Shown here in pieces: positions 44,070-53,072 of a stretch of 64,000 nt of DNA (positions are counted from its first letter, which is position 1; the number at the start of each line of letters is the position of its first letter). The notes under the pieces were generated by a model that ran no database searches, had not been told where the DNA came from, and worked only from the letters and a program-made list of their open reading frames with translations. Source of the DNA: Comamonas phosphati (GTDB lineage Bacteria; Pseudomonadota; Gammaproteobacteria; Burkholderiales; Burkholderiaceae_C); NCBI RefSeq assembly GCF_014637085.1, contig NZ_BMEU01000003.1, positions 62,001 through 126,000 on the forward strand, read 5' to 3'. A program made the translations under genes and the position numbers.

Positions 44070-44651
44070 ATGCACGCCCTGCCCCCACACTTCACCGCCG
44101 TACCGCTGGACAAGTCCTACCGCCTGCTCAACCACGGCCCCACGGTCATCGTCTCGGCCCAGCATGCGGGCGAGCGCAACGCCATGTCCGCCGCCTGGGC
44201 CTGCGCCCTCGATTTCGCGCCGCCCAAGGTCACCGTGGTGCTGGACAAGGCCACGCGCACGCGCGCCCTGGTCGAAGGCAGCGGCTTTTTCGCGCTGCAG
44301 CTGCCCACCGTGCCCATGGCCGCGCTGACCAAGGCCATAGGCACAGCCAGCGCCGCCACCATGCCCGACAAGCTGGAGCGCCACGGCGTGCAGCTCTTCA
44401 CCGATCCGGCCTGGCCCGCAGCGCCGCTGGTATCGGGCTGCGCCGCCTGGCTGGTCTGCCAGCTGATCCCCGAGCCGCACAACCAGCAGGCCTACGACCT
44501 GTTCATCGGCGAAGTCGTGGCCGCCTGGGCCGACGACCGCGTGTTCCGCGACGGGCACTGGCAATTCGACACCGCGCCGGCCGAGCTGCGCACCTTGCAC
44601 TATGTGGCGGGGGGGCAATTTTATGCGATTGGGGAGTCGGTGGTGGTGTGA
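44070..44651 (+). CDS. flavin reductase-like FMN-binding protein
   Basis: FMN-binding split-barrel protein of 193 residues, flavin_reductase family. It begins HFTAVPLDKSYRLLNHGPTVIVSAQ, with NAMSAAWACALDFAPPKVTVVLDKATRTRALVEGSGFFALQLP as the FMN-contact region. Proteins of this group reduce FMN with NAD(P)H for partner oxygenases or act as general flavoprotein oxidoreductases. No oxygenase gene is adjacent. The start ATG at 44070 is the first in frame with conserved sequence. Its 3' end adjoins the repeat-rich non-coding block. Confidence 0.82.
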   Translation: MHALPPHFTAVPLDKSYRLLNHGPTVIVSAQHAGERNAMSAAWACALDFAPPKVTVVLDKATRTRALVEGSGFFALQLPTVPMAALTKAIGTASAATMPDKLERHGVQLFTDPAWPAAPLVSGCAAWLVCQLIPEPHNQQAYDLFIGEVVAAWADDRVFRDGHWQFDTAPAELRTLHYVAGGQFYAIGESVVV

Positions 44652-45502
44652 TGGTTTTATGCCTGAGGCGCTTGTGTTACTTGCGGGTGTAGCTATTCTT
44701 TTTAGTTCAGAGGCCGGGTCTCGCCCCGGCAGGCGACTTACTTTCTTGCCCGTGCAAGAAAGTAAGCCAAGAACACGCCCCTGCTGTCTGCGCCCCTGCG
44801 CTTCGCTCCGGGCAAACCTGCGTCACGCAATCCAGTCTGCGGTGCCGCCCAACTCGCTGCGCGGCACGCCGCTACGCTCGGACAAACGGCGGCAAGTCAG
44901 ATCACAAAGCAGGTGCGTCCTTCGGCACACCTGCCCGCAGCCCGGATTACGTGCCGCCGGCGCAGACACAAGGGGATGGATACGGGCAGCCGGCGAGGGT
45001 TGTGATGAAAAGAGCATCTAGCCCAATATTCACACGTGATAACGGCTATCAACTCTGAAAGAAGCTATCCCGCATCATTCCCCTTGTGCTCGCGCCTGCG
45101 ACGGCGGCCTCTTGTTGCGCGCGGCTGCACCGCAGAGTGCAGCCGCATCGTCATCACTTCTGCGGCAACCTGTTTGAACGGAGCGCGTCAGCGCGCAGTG
45201 AGTTTTGCCGCACAGCCACAAGAGGTTGACGGCGCAGGTTACCCGCAGGCGAAGCCGGAGGGACGCGGGCAGCAGGGTCGCCTTTCTTTTGGGTACTTTT
45301 CTTTGGCGAAGCAAAGAAAAGTACCTCGGCGGGCGGGCCGAGACCCGCCCTCTGCAAGCAAAGCAGGCATGCAACTCAAACCGGAAATACAAGCCAAATT
45401 CGCCTTTAACCCAGGTACATCAAGCGCAAGCAGCTATCAACGTTATTGCATGCGACAGAAGCCTGGCAGGCCGGTCACGGCACCGACACAGCCTGTGCGG
45501 CA
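44652..45502. repeat. 851-nt non-coding block with two inverted copies of a ~300-nt repeat
   Basis: No real gene; short frames here are repeat-derived. The left copy (about 44711-44998, plus orientation) and the right copy (about 45065-45355, opposite orientation) share the same order of landmarks. These are a GGGTCTCG...GGC start, a long hairpin, a CCCTGCTG-TCTGCG/CCCGCG block, GGGCAAACCTGCG/GGGTAACCTGCG, AACTCxCTGCGCG, and a CACAAGGGGA end. The outer hairpins are CTTACTTTCTTG/CAAGAAAGTAAG (44737-44766) and GGTACTTTTCTTTG/CAAAGAAAAGTACC (45292-45325). The copies are diverged but clearly related. Confidence 0.7.
45422..45440. repeat. short copy of the GCAGCTATCAAA-type repeat
   Basis: AAGCGCAAGCAGCTATCAA, related to the elements at 6091-6132, 21471-21510 and 47061-47080. 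It lies past the 3' end of the oxidoreductase gene at 45503. Confidence 0.45.
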
Positions 45503-46510
45503 TCAGTAATGCAGGCAGATCTTGCCGAAGTGCTGGCCGGCCTTCTGGCGCGCAAAGGCCTCGGCCATCTGTTCCAGCGGGTAGCGGCTGTCGATCACGG
45601 GACGCCAGGCGAACTGCCCGAGCGCGCGCACCATGTCCTGCTGCTGTTCGCGGCTGCCGACGATCAGGCCCTTGAGGGTCTGCTGCTTGCGCATCAGCTC
45701 CGCGGTGGGCACGTCGCCCGCAAAGCCGGTGAGCACGCCGATCAGGGCGATATGGCCGCCGGGCCTGCAGGCGCGGATGGACTGGGGCAAGGTGGCCGGG
45801 CCGCCGACCTCGACCACGATGTCGGCGCCGCGCCCGCCCGTGGCGGCCAGCACGGCTTCGCCCCACTGGGGCGTGTCCTGGTAGTTGATGACGGCGTCGG
45901 CGCCCAGCGCCAGCAGCTTTTCCTTCTTGGCTTCGCTGGAGGTGGTGGCGATGACGCGCGCGCCCATGCTCCTGGCCATCTGCAGCGCGAAGATCGAGAC
46001 GCCGCCCGTGCCCAGCACCAGCACGGTGTCGCCGGCCTGGATGCGCCCGTCCACCACCAGCGCGCGCCAGGCCGTGAGGCCGGCCGTGGTCAGCGTGGCG
46101 GCTTCCTCGTGCGAGTAGCCCTGGGGTGCATGGGTGAAAGCGGTGGCCGGCAGGTTGACCTGCTCGCGCGCAAAGCCGTCCACGCCGTCGCCGGGCACGA
46201 GCTTGAAATCAAAGGGCACCTTGTTCCCGGACTGCCACTGCGGGAAGAAGCAGGAGAGCACGGCATCGCCCACGGCGAATTCGGTCACGCCAGCGCCCAC
46301 GGCGGTGACGATGCCGGCGCCGTCGGCCATGGGAATGCGGCCGTCGGCGGCACCGGCGCGGCCCAGCACCACGCCCAGGTCGTGGTAGTTGAGCGAGCTG
46401 GCGTGGATGCGCACCTGGATCTCGCCGGCCCGCGGTGCTGCGGGCGCGGGCAGGTCGGCCAGGCGCAGGAAATCCAGGCCGCCGGGTTGCTGCAGTTGAA
46501 TGGCTTTCAT
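45503..46510 (-). CDS. MDR-family NAD(P)-dependent oxidoreductase (quinone oxidoreductase-like)
   Basis: Medium-chain dehydrogenase/reductase of 335 residues. The GroES-like N domain begins MKAIQLQQPGGLDFLRLADLP, with SLNYHDLGVVLG and VGDAVLSCFFP. The Rossmann motif is VLVLGTGGVSIFALQMA. The catalytic and structural zinc cysteines of alcohol dehydrogenases are absent, so it is closer to the zinc-free quinone/enone reductases. The start ATG at 46510 has AAGGAA upstream; the frame opens 50 codons earlier without support. It is divergent from an HxlR regulator, an arrangement typical of electrophile/quinone-inducible reductases. Confidence 0.83.
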   Translation of the reverse strand: MKAIQLQQPGGLDFLRLADLPAPAAPRAGEIQVRIHASSLNYHDLGVVLGRAGAADGRIPMADGAGIVTAVGAGVTEFAVGDAVLSCFFPQWQSGNKVPFDFKLVPGDGVDGFAREQVNLPATAFTHAPQGYSHEEAATLTTAGLTAWRALVVDGRIQAGDTVLVLGTGGVSIFALQMARSMGARVIATTSSEAKKEKLLALGADAVINYQDTPQWGEAVLAATGGRGADIVVEVGGPATLPQSIRACRPGGHIALIGVLTGFAGDVPTAELMRKQQTLKGLIVGSREQQQDMVRALGQFAWRPVIDSRYPLEQMAEAFARQKAGQHFGKICLHY

Positions 46511-46574
46511 GACGCTTTGTTCCTTTGAGAAAACGGATGCAGTGCATGGTGCATTCAATAGGTGATCCACGCCA

Positions 46575-46592
46575 GAACCAACATATTTGTTC
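46575..46592. promoter_or_regulatory. candidate HxlR operator
   Basis: GAAC (46575-46578) and GTTC (46589-46592) bracket an AT-rich centre with AACATATTTGTT, an imperfect palindrome. It lies in the divergent interval between the MDR and HxlR genes. The assignment to HxlR is by position only. Confidence 0.35.
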
Positions 46593-46665
46593 CGTAGTAT
46601 TAAAAATGTAAGTAATGCGCCGTGCCCTATGCTCGGGCCCAGGCAAGACACGGAGCACAAGGGTC

Positions 46666-47061
46666 ATGAAACGTTTGAACGGCAAGAGCGGCTGCGCGGT
46701 GGAGGTGACGCTGTCGGTGATGGGCGGCACCTGGAAGCCCGTCATCCTGTTCCATCTGCTGCCCGGCAAGAAGCGCTTCGGCGAGCTGAGCCGCACCATA
46801 GGCGCCATCACCCAGCGCATGCTCACGCTGCAGCTGCGCGAGCTTGAAAACGCGGGCATCGTGGAGCGCACCGTATATGCCGAGGTGCCGCCGCGCGTGG
46901 ACTATGCGCTGACCGAGCTGGGCCGCTCGCTGGAGCCCGTGCTGATCGCCATGCGCAACTGGGGCTCGGCCTATGCCAGCAATCATCTGCACGAGGACGC
47001 GGTGCAGGCCGGCGGCGCGCAGGCAGTTGAAAATAATCCGCCTGAAACCCAGGCAACATAA
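46666..47061 (+). CDS. HxlR-family transcriptional regulator
   Basis: MarR-like winged-helix regulator of 131 residues. It begins MKRLNGKSGCAVEVTLSVMGGTWKPVIL, with the conserved redox-type Cys at residue 10, then FGELSRTIGAITQRMLTLQLRELENAGIVERTVY, the recognition helix and wing, and YALTELGRSLEPVLIAM. HxlR proteins such as QorR/YodB sense quinones, diamide or aldehydes through this Cys. The start ATG at 46666 has AAGGG upstream. It is divergent from the MDR oxidoreductase, its probable target. Confidence 0.88.
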   Translation: MKRLNGKSGCAVEVTLSVMGGTWKPVILFHLLPGKKRFGELSRTIGAITQRMLTLQLRELENAGIVERTVYAEVPPRVDYALTELGRSLEPVLIAMRNWGSAYASNHLHEDAVQAGGAQAVENNPPETQAT

Positions 47062-47080
47062 GCGCTGGCAGCTATCAAAT
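47061..47080. repeat. GCAGCTATCAAA-type repeat after hxlR-like gene
   Basis: AGCGCTGGCAGCTATCAAAT begins at the last base of the HxlR stop codon and is followed by the terminator at 47093-47125. Same signature as at 6091-6132. Confidence 0.5.
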
Positions 47081-47092
47081 TTCATGCATAAA

Positions 47093-47125
47093 AAAGCCCG
47101 CAGGCCGGAGCGGTCCGCGGGCTTT
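47093..47125. terminator. bidirectional terminator
   Basis: AAAGCCCGC (47093-47101) pairs with GCGGGCTTT (47117-47125), with an A-run before and T-rich sequence after. It separates the convergent HxlR and isochorismatase-like genes. Confidence 0.8.
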
Positions 47126-47142
47126 GTTGCGTCGAAAGCAGC

Positions 47143-47775
47143 TTATTTCTTGGCCGCAGTCAGCGTGTTGTAGCTGTTGATGAGGTTGCGGTAGTCGGGG
47201 ATGTGGTTGGAGAACAGCGTGCCCAGGCCCTCGATGTCGTTGCGCCAGTCGCGGTGCAGCTCGCAGGCCGCTCCGAACCAGGTCATGAGCTGGGCGCCGG
47301 CCTGCTCCATGCGGCTCCAGGCGGCTTGCTGGGTCATGCTGTTGAAGGTGCCCGAGGCATCGGCGATCACGAAGACTTCAAAGCCTTCGGCCAGGGCCGA
47401 CAGCACGGGGAAGGAGACACAGACCTCGGTCACCACGCCGGCGACGATGAGCTGCTTCTTGCCCGTGGCCTTGACGGCCTTGACGAAGTCTTCGTTGTCC
47501 CAGGCGTTGATCTGGCCGGGGCGGGCGATATAGGGAGCGGTGGGGAATTTCTCCTTGAGTTCGGGCACCAGCGGGCCGTTGGGACCGTTCTCGAAGCTGG
47601 TGGTCAGAATGGTCGGCAACTTGAAGTACTCGGCCATGTCGGCCAGGGCCAGCACGTTGTTCTTGAACTTGTCGGGGTCGATGTCGCGCACCAGGGACAG
47701 CAGGCCGGTCTGGTGGTCCACCAGCAGCACGGCGGCGTTGTCCTTGTCGAGGCGGGTATAGGGTTTATTGCTCAT
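47143..47775 (-). CDS. isochorismatase-like hydrolase, YcaC type
   Basis: Cysteine hydrolase of 210 residues. The start MSNKPYTRLDKDNAAVLLVDHQTGLL contains the catalytic Asp (VDHQ). The catalytic Lys is expected near KKQLIVAGVVTEVCVSFP, which holds the nucleophile Cys (EVCVSF). Length and the SVPVLSALAEGFEVFVIADASGTF-like region match the YcaC octameric subgroup, whose natural substrate is unknown. The ATG at 47775 has AAGGAGA upstream. It is about 90 nt downstream of the broken pirin gene, and LysR lies beyond; pirin plus YcaC is a recurrent pairing. Confidence 0.85.
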   Translation of the reverse strand: MSNKPYTRLDKDNAAVLLVDHQTGLLSLVRDIDPDKFKNNVLALADMAEYFKLPTILTTSFENGPNGPLVPELKEKFPTAPYIARPGQINAWDNEDFVKAVKATGKKQLIVAGVVTEVCVSFPVLSALAEGFEVFVIADASGTFNSMTQQAAWSRMEQAGAQLMTWFGAACELHRDWRNDIEGLGTLFSNHIPDYRNLINSYNTLTAAKK

Positions 47776-47866
47776 GGCGATCTCCTTGGGGTGGTGGTGA
47801 AAACAAGGGCGGACAAGCACGCGGCCGGCAGGGCCTGCCGCGTGTCTCGAGCCGGTTCAAGGGCTT

Positions 47867-48726
47867 TCAGTGGTGGAGCGCAGCCTCGGCCGCCGGAATG
47901 CGGCCGAACTGCCCGCTGCGGAAGTCCTCCAGCGCCTGCTGGATTTCCTCGTCGCTGTTCATGACGAACGGGCCGTAGCCGACCACGGGCTCGTCGATCG
48001 GCTCGCCCGACAGCCAGAGCAGCGTGGCGTCGTTGTTGGCCTCCAGGTGCACGGTGTCCGCGGCGCGGTCCATGTGCACGAGCTGGCCGGCGCGGGCCAC
48101 CTCCTGTCCGTTGACCAGCAGCGTGCCATGCAGCACCACCAGCGCCAGCGTGTGGCCGGCCTGGGCCTGAAGCTCGGTGGAGGCCCCGGCATTGAGCCGC
48201 ACATCCCATACATTGATGGGAGTGAAGGTCCGGGCCGGGCCTTTGCTACCGAGATAGTCTCCGGCGATGACGCGCAGATGACCCGCATCGTCAGGCAGCG
48301 CCACCTGCGGAATGTCGGCATTCAGCAGGTTCTGGTAGCCGGGGGCGGACATCTTGTCCCTGGCCGGCAGGTTGACCCACAGCTGCACCATCTCCAGCGG
48401 GCCGCCGCTTTGGGCAAAGGCTTCCGAGTGATATTCCTCGTGCAGGATGCCCGAGGCCGCCGTCATCCACTGCACGTCGCCGGGGCCGATGCTGCCGCCG
48501 GCACCCGTGGAGTCGCGGTGGGCCACTTCGCCCTCGTAGACGATGTGCCCACGCCACGCCGCGCCGTGGTCGGCGTGAAGTTCTCGGGGCCTGCGTGGTC
48601 CAGCAGCAGGAAGGGGCTCAGGGCCTTGCCGTGGTCGCCATAGCTGAACAGCGAACGCACGGGGAAACCGTTGCCCACCCAGTGGGGACGTGGGGCTTCG
48701 TAGACACCCAGGATTTTCTTGAGCAT
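47867..48726 (-). pseudogene. pirin-family gene with frameshifting deletion of the metal motif
   Basis: The 5' part begins at ATG 48726 (MLKKILGVYEAPRPHWVGNGFPVRSLF) and runs in one frame to TPTTARRGVG near 48548. The 3' part (IVYEGEVAHRDSTG, GDVQWMTAASGILHEEYHS, to the end at 47867) is in another frame. In homologues the two parts are joined by about 11 residues of the form xHPHRGFETVT. Here roughly 31 nt are missing, removing the HxH iron ligands and shifting the frame. The rest is intact and well conserved, so the loss is recent or is a sequence artefact. It is divergent from the LysR gene at 48858 and upstream of the YcaC-like gene. Confidence 0.8.
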
Positions 48727-48857
48727 GGCATTTCTCCTTGCGGCTGGCCTGTGATCCCTGTGGACACGGCAGGCGTTGAACATGGAGCAAGTATGAATTT
48801 GGAACGCTGGTTTGAATAGTCCACAATATTCAGCTTCAGAGTTCCATTTTTAAAACG

Positions 48858-49769
48858 ATGAAGCTGCCAGACCTCAACGAGCTGTACTACTTCGCCCAGG
48901 TGGTGGAGCACGGTGGATTCGCGCCCGCGGGCCGCGCCCTGGGCCTGCCCAAGTCCAAGCTCAGCCGCCGCGTGGCCCTGCTCGAGGAGCGCCTGGGCGC
49001 GCAGCTGCTGCTGCGCTCCACGCGCAGCTTTGCCGTGACCGAGGTGGGCAAGCGCTACTACCAGCACTGCCGCGCCATGCTGACCGAGGCCGAAGCGGCC
49101 GAGGAGTCCGTGGCGCTGGTGCATGCCGAGCCCTGCGGCAGGGTGCGCATGAGTTGTCCCGTGGCCCTGCTGGCTTCGCGTGTGGGCCGCATGCTGGGCG
49201 AGTTCATGCGGCTATACCCGCGCGTGGAGCTGCAGGTGGACGAAACCAACCGGCGCGTGGATGTGATCGGCGAAGGCCTGGACCTGGCCCTGCGCGTGCG
49301 CCCGCCGCCGCTGCAGGACAGCGACCTGGTGCTGCGCACGCTGGCCGAGCGCCGGCAATGCCTGGTGGCCGCGCCCGAGCTGCTGCAGCGCATGGGCCGG
49401 CCCGGCGGGCCCATGGACCTGTCGGACTGGCCCAGCCTGGACGTGGGCGGCACGCAGGAAAGCCATCGCTGGGTGCTGTACGGGCCCGATGCCGTGCACG
49501 CCGATGTGCGGCACCAGCCGCGGCTGGTGACCCAGTCCATGCTGGCCCTGCACGATGCGGCCCTGCTGGGCGCCGGCGTGGTGCAGCTGCCCAGCATGTT
49601 CGTGCGCGAAGAGCTGCGCAGCGGCGCGCTGGTGCAGGTGCTGCCGGGCTGGGAGCCGCGGCCCGAGATCATCCACGCCGTCTATGCCTCGCGCCGCGGG
49701 CAGCTGCCGGCGGTGCGCGCGCTGCTGGACCATCTGGCCCAGCAGTTCAAGGAGCTGCAGGAGGAATAA
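48858..49769 (+). CDS. LysR-family transcriptional regulator (pirin/YcaC locus)
   Basis: Regulator of 303 residues. The HTH is GFAPAGRALGLPKSKLSRRVALLEERLG, with LLLRSTRSFAVTEVG. The effector domain has RLYPRVELQVDETNRRVDVIGEGLDLALRVRPP, typical of the DsdC/AphB-like branch often seen beside pirin genes. It begins MKLPDLNELYYFAQVVEHGG at 48858. It is divergent from the pirin-YcaC genes (131 nt), which it probably controls. Confidence 0.88.
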   Translation: MKLPDLNELYYFAQVVEHGGFAPAGRALGLPKSKLSRRVALLEERLGAQLLLRSTRSFAVTEVGKRYYQHCRAMLTEAEAAEESVALVHAEPCGRVRMSCPVALLASRVGRMLGEFMRLYPRVELQVDETNRRVDVIGEGLDLALRVRPPPLQDSDLVLRTLAERRQCLVAAPELLQRMGRPGGPMDLSDWPSLDVGGTQESHRWVLYGPDAVHADVRHQPRLVTQSMLALHDAALLGAGVVQLPSMFVREELRSGALVQVLPGWEPRPEIIHAVYASRRGQLPAVRALLDHLAQQFKELQEE

Positions 49770-49784
49770 GGCGGCCCGGGCCGA

Positions 49785-50282
<498 letters not shown>

Positions 50283-50455
50283 GTTTGCTCTCCGGCGCAT
50301 GCCGCGCCCAGGACCGGACCCTAGCTTACGCCATGGCGGGCCGGCAATACCGGAGCGGGCCTTGCAGAAAAATGCCAGCCGGCAAGCGCAACGCCTGCTT
50401 TTTGGGCATTCTTGGCGCTTTCGCCAATTTGCGGCCCTGCCGGCTGCCATACAAC

Positions 50456-52993
50456 GTGCGTCCGTCCTTGAACGAATTGAAAGAAAAATGGGGTCCGCCA
50501 GCCGCCGCGCTGTGGGCGCGCCTGCGCGCCAGCGCCCCGGGCCAGCGCATTGCGCTTCTTCCCTGGTGGCGCCGCTGGCCGACGCGGCGCGAGTGGCTGC
50601 GGCTGGCCGCGGCGCTGCCGCTGCTGTTCGCGCTCTATGTGCTGTGCCTGATCCCGTTCACGCCCAGCATCAGCGATATCCGCAAGGCCAAGCAGGAGCA
50701 GCCCGCCCAGATCATGAGCGCGGACGGCAAGCTCATCAGCGAGTTCAAGCGCAGCAACCTCCAGTGGGTGCCCTTGAACCAGATCGCGCCCTCCGTGGTG
50801 CAGGCCCTGGTGGCGACCGAGGACCACCGCTTCTACGAGCACCACGGCATGGACTTCAAGCGCACCGTGGGCTCGCTCATCCTCACGCTGCAAGGCAGGC
50901 CGCAGGGTGGCTCCACCATCACCCAGCAGCTGGCGCGCAACCTCTACCCGACCGAGATCGGCCGTGCGCGCAACCTCAACCGCAAGCTCAAGGAGGCCAT
51001 CACGGCCTTCAAGATCGAGGCCCTGTACACCAAGGACGAGATCCTCGAGACCTATCTGAACACCGTGCCCTTTCTCTACAACGCCTACGGCATAGAGATG
51101 GCTTCGCGCACCTATTTCGACAAGCCGGCGGCCAGGCTCACGGTGCTGGAAAGCGCCACGCTGGTGGGCATGCTCAAGGGCAATGCCTATTACAACCCCG
51201 TGCTCAACCCGGACCGCGCCCTGTCGCGCCGCAACACGGTGTTGATGCAGATGGTCAAGCGCGGCGAACTCAGGGAGGCCGAGTTCGAGCGCCTGAGCAA
51301 GCGCCCCATGCGCCTGGATTTCGAACGCCAGGAAGAGCCCACGGGCATGGCGCCGCATTTCGCGCAGCAGCTGCGCAAATGGCTGATCGCCTGGGCCGAT
51401 GCGCACGACTACGACATCTACGCCGACGGGCTGGTGGTGCGCACCACCATCGATTCGCGCCTGCAGGCCTGGGCCAACCAGGCCGTGGCGCACCAGATGC
51501 GCACGCTGCAAGGCGTGGCCAACGGCGGCTGGAGCCAGCCCGGTGGCTGGAACGCAGCCAACCCCGTGGTGCAGCAGCTGGTGCGCGAGAGCGAGCCCTA
51601 CCGCCGGCTGCGCGGTGCGGGCGAGAGCGAAGACGCCGCGCTGAAGAAGCTGCTGGCCGACAAGGCCTTCATGAAAAGCCTGCGCGATGACAAGACGCGC
51701 GTGCAGGCCGGCTTTCTGGCCATGGACCCGCGCACCTCGGCCGTGCTGGCCTGGGTGGGCAGCCGCGACTATGCCGAGGATGCCTTCGACCACGTGCAGC
51801 AGGCCCGCCGCCAGCCGGGCTCCACGTTCAAGCCCTTCGTCTACGGCGCGGTGCTGCAGCAGGGGGCCAGGCCCGAGGACACGCGCAAGGACGAGGAAGT
51901 CGAGATCCAGCTGCCCGGCGGCGAAGTCTGGCGCCCCACCGACGCCGCCGCGCCGACCGGCGAACCCATCACGCTGGCCGATGCCCTGGCCTACTCCAAG
52001 AACACCGTCACGGCCCAACTCATGCAGGACGTGGGCCCCAACCGCGTGATCCGCCTGGCGCGGGCGCTTGGCGTGCGCCAGAGCCCGTTGGAAGCCGTGC
52101 CGGCCCTGGCCCTGGGCGCCAGCCCGGTCACGCTGCTGGAAATGGTGAACGCCTACGGCAGCCTGGCCAACGCGGGCCGCTACATACCGCCGCAGCTGGT
52201 GACGCGCATCGAAAACAGCGACGGCGAGGTGCTGGCCGAGTTCACGCCGCCCAAGCCCGAACAGGCCTGGGACGAGGAGCACAACTACCAGCTCGTGGAC
52301 ATGATGCGCGCCGTGGTCAACAAGGGCACGGGCCGCGCCATACGCCAGCGCTACGGCATACGCGCCGACGTGGCCGGCAAGACCGGCACCACCCAGGGCA
52401 ATGCCGACGGCTGGTTCATCCTCATGCACCCGCAGATCGTGGCCGGCGCCTGGGCCGGCTTCAACGACCCGCGCATCACCCTGCGCAGCGACCAGTGGGG
52501 CCAGGGCTCGCGCAGCGCCCTGCCCATGGTGGGCGACTTCATGTCGCGCGCGCTGCGCAGCCCGCTGCTCAATGCCAAGGCCCATTTCGCCTCGCCCGAG
52601 ACCTCGCACTGGTGGAGCGATTTCATGGACCGCCTGCGCAGCAAGCTGCAGCAGTGGACAGGCGCTCGCAGCGACCAGGAGCCGGGCGAGGACGCAGCCC
52701 CGGCACCCGCACCGGGCAGGCGCCCCTCGGCACCCTCGTCCGCGCCCGCACCTGAACCTGCGCCGGAAAGCGATATCGAGGAAAGCACGCCGGCGCTGCC
52801 GCCGTCCAAGGCGCCGAGCGCGCCGCCGCCCGCCGACAACGCCCCGCCGCCCAACCTCGACACCAGCCCGGGGCTGGCGCCCGGCGACGGCATGCCGCCG
52901 CCCCAGGCACCCGGGCAGGCACCGCCGGGCTGGAGCGATGTGGGCACGCCGCTGCCCCCGCTGCAGCCCGCGCCGGCGCAAAGCCGGCCTTGA
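50456..52993 (+). CDS. class A penicillin-binding protein (PBP1a-like)
   Basis: Bifunctional peptidoglycan synthase of about 845 residues. It has a cytoplasmic N-terminal part, a TM helix (about 49-67), and a GT51 transglycosylase domain with the catalytic Glu in VATEDHRFYEHHG and GGSTITQQLARNLY. The transpeptidase has nucleophile Ser near 455 (PGSTFKPF), SKNT (SxN) and GKTGTTQG (KTG). The last 110 residues or so are a Pro/Ala-rich low-complexity tail. Start uncertain: GTG 50456 is chosen; a TTG at 50468 and ATGs upstream are in frame, but none has a good ribosome site. It lies alone, with a bidirectional terminator 3'. Confidence 0.88.
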   Translation: MRPSLNELKEKWGPPAAALWARLRASAPGQRIALLPWWRRWPTRREWLRLAAALPLLFALYVLCLIPFTPSISDIRKAKQEQPAQIMSADGKLISEFKRSNLQWVPLNQIAPSVVQALVATEDHRFYEHHGMDFKRTVGSLILTLQGRPQGGSTITQQLARNLYPTEIGRARNLNRKLKEAITAFKIEALYTKDEILETYLNTVPFLYNAYGIEMASRTYFDKPAARLTVLESATLVGMLKGNAYYNPVLNPDRALSRRNTVLMQMVKRGELREAEFERLSKRPMRLDFERQEEPTGMAPHFAQQLRKWLIAWADAHDYDIYADGLVVRTTIDSRLQAWANQAVAHQMRTLQGVANGGWSQPGGWNAANPVVQQLVRESEPYRRLRGAGESEDAALKKLLADKAFMKSLRDDKTRVQAGFLAMDPRTSAVLAWVGSRDYAEDAFDHVQQARRQPGSTFKPFVYGAVLQQGARPEDTRKDEEVEIQLPGGEVWRPTDAAAPTGEPITLADALAYSKNTVTAQLMQDVGPNRVIRLARALGVRQSPLEAVPALALGASPVTLLEMVNAYGSLANAGRYIPPQLVTRIENSDGEVLAEFTPPKPEQAWDEEHNYQLVDMMRAVVNKGTGRAIRQRYGIRADVAGKTGTTQGNADGWFILMHPQIVAGAWAGFNDPRITLRSDQWGQGSRSALPMVGDFMSRALRSPLLNAKAHFASPETSHWWSDFMDRLRSKLQQWTGARSDQEPGEDAAPAPAPGRRPSAPSSAPAPEPAPESDIEESTPALPPSKAPSAPPPADNAPPPNLDTSPGLAPGDGMPPPQAPGQAPPGWSDVGTPLPPLQPAPAQSRP

Positions 52994-53004
52994 GCAGCAT
53001 GGAA

Positions 53005-53037
53005 AAAGCCCTGCCCGGCTCACGCCGGCAGGGCTTT
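53005..53037. terminator. bidirectional terminator after the PBP gene
   Basis: AAAGCCCTGCC (53005-53015) and GGCAGGGCTTT (53027-53037) form a perfect 11-bp stem with A-run and T-rich flanks. It serves the PBP gene and the convergent small lipoprotein gene. Confidence 0.88.
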
Positions 53038-53072
53038 GTTGCGGGAACCGGACCGCTGCGGCAGCGGTGGTT

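Noticed and set aside
44602-45675. Several short open frames in the repeat block
   Set aside because: They run through repeat hairpins and have no protein features; the region is better explained as two inverted repeat copies.
50321-53023. 900-codon minus-strand open frame
   Set aside because: Antisense to the class A PBP; biased composition and no motif.
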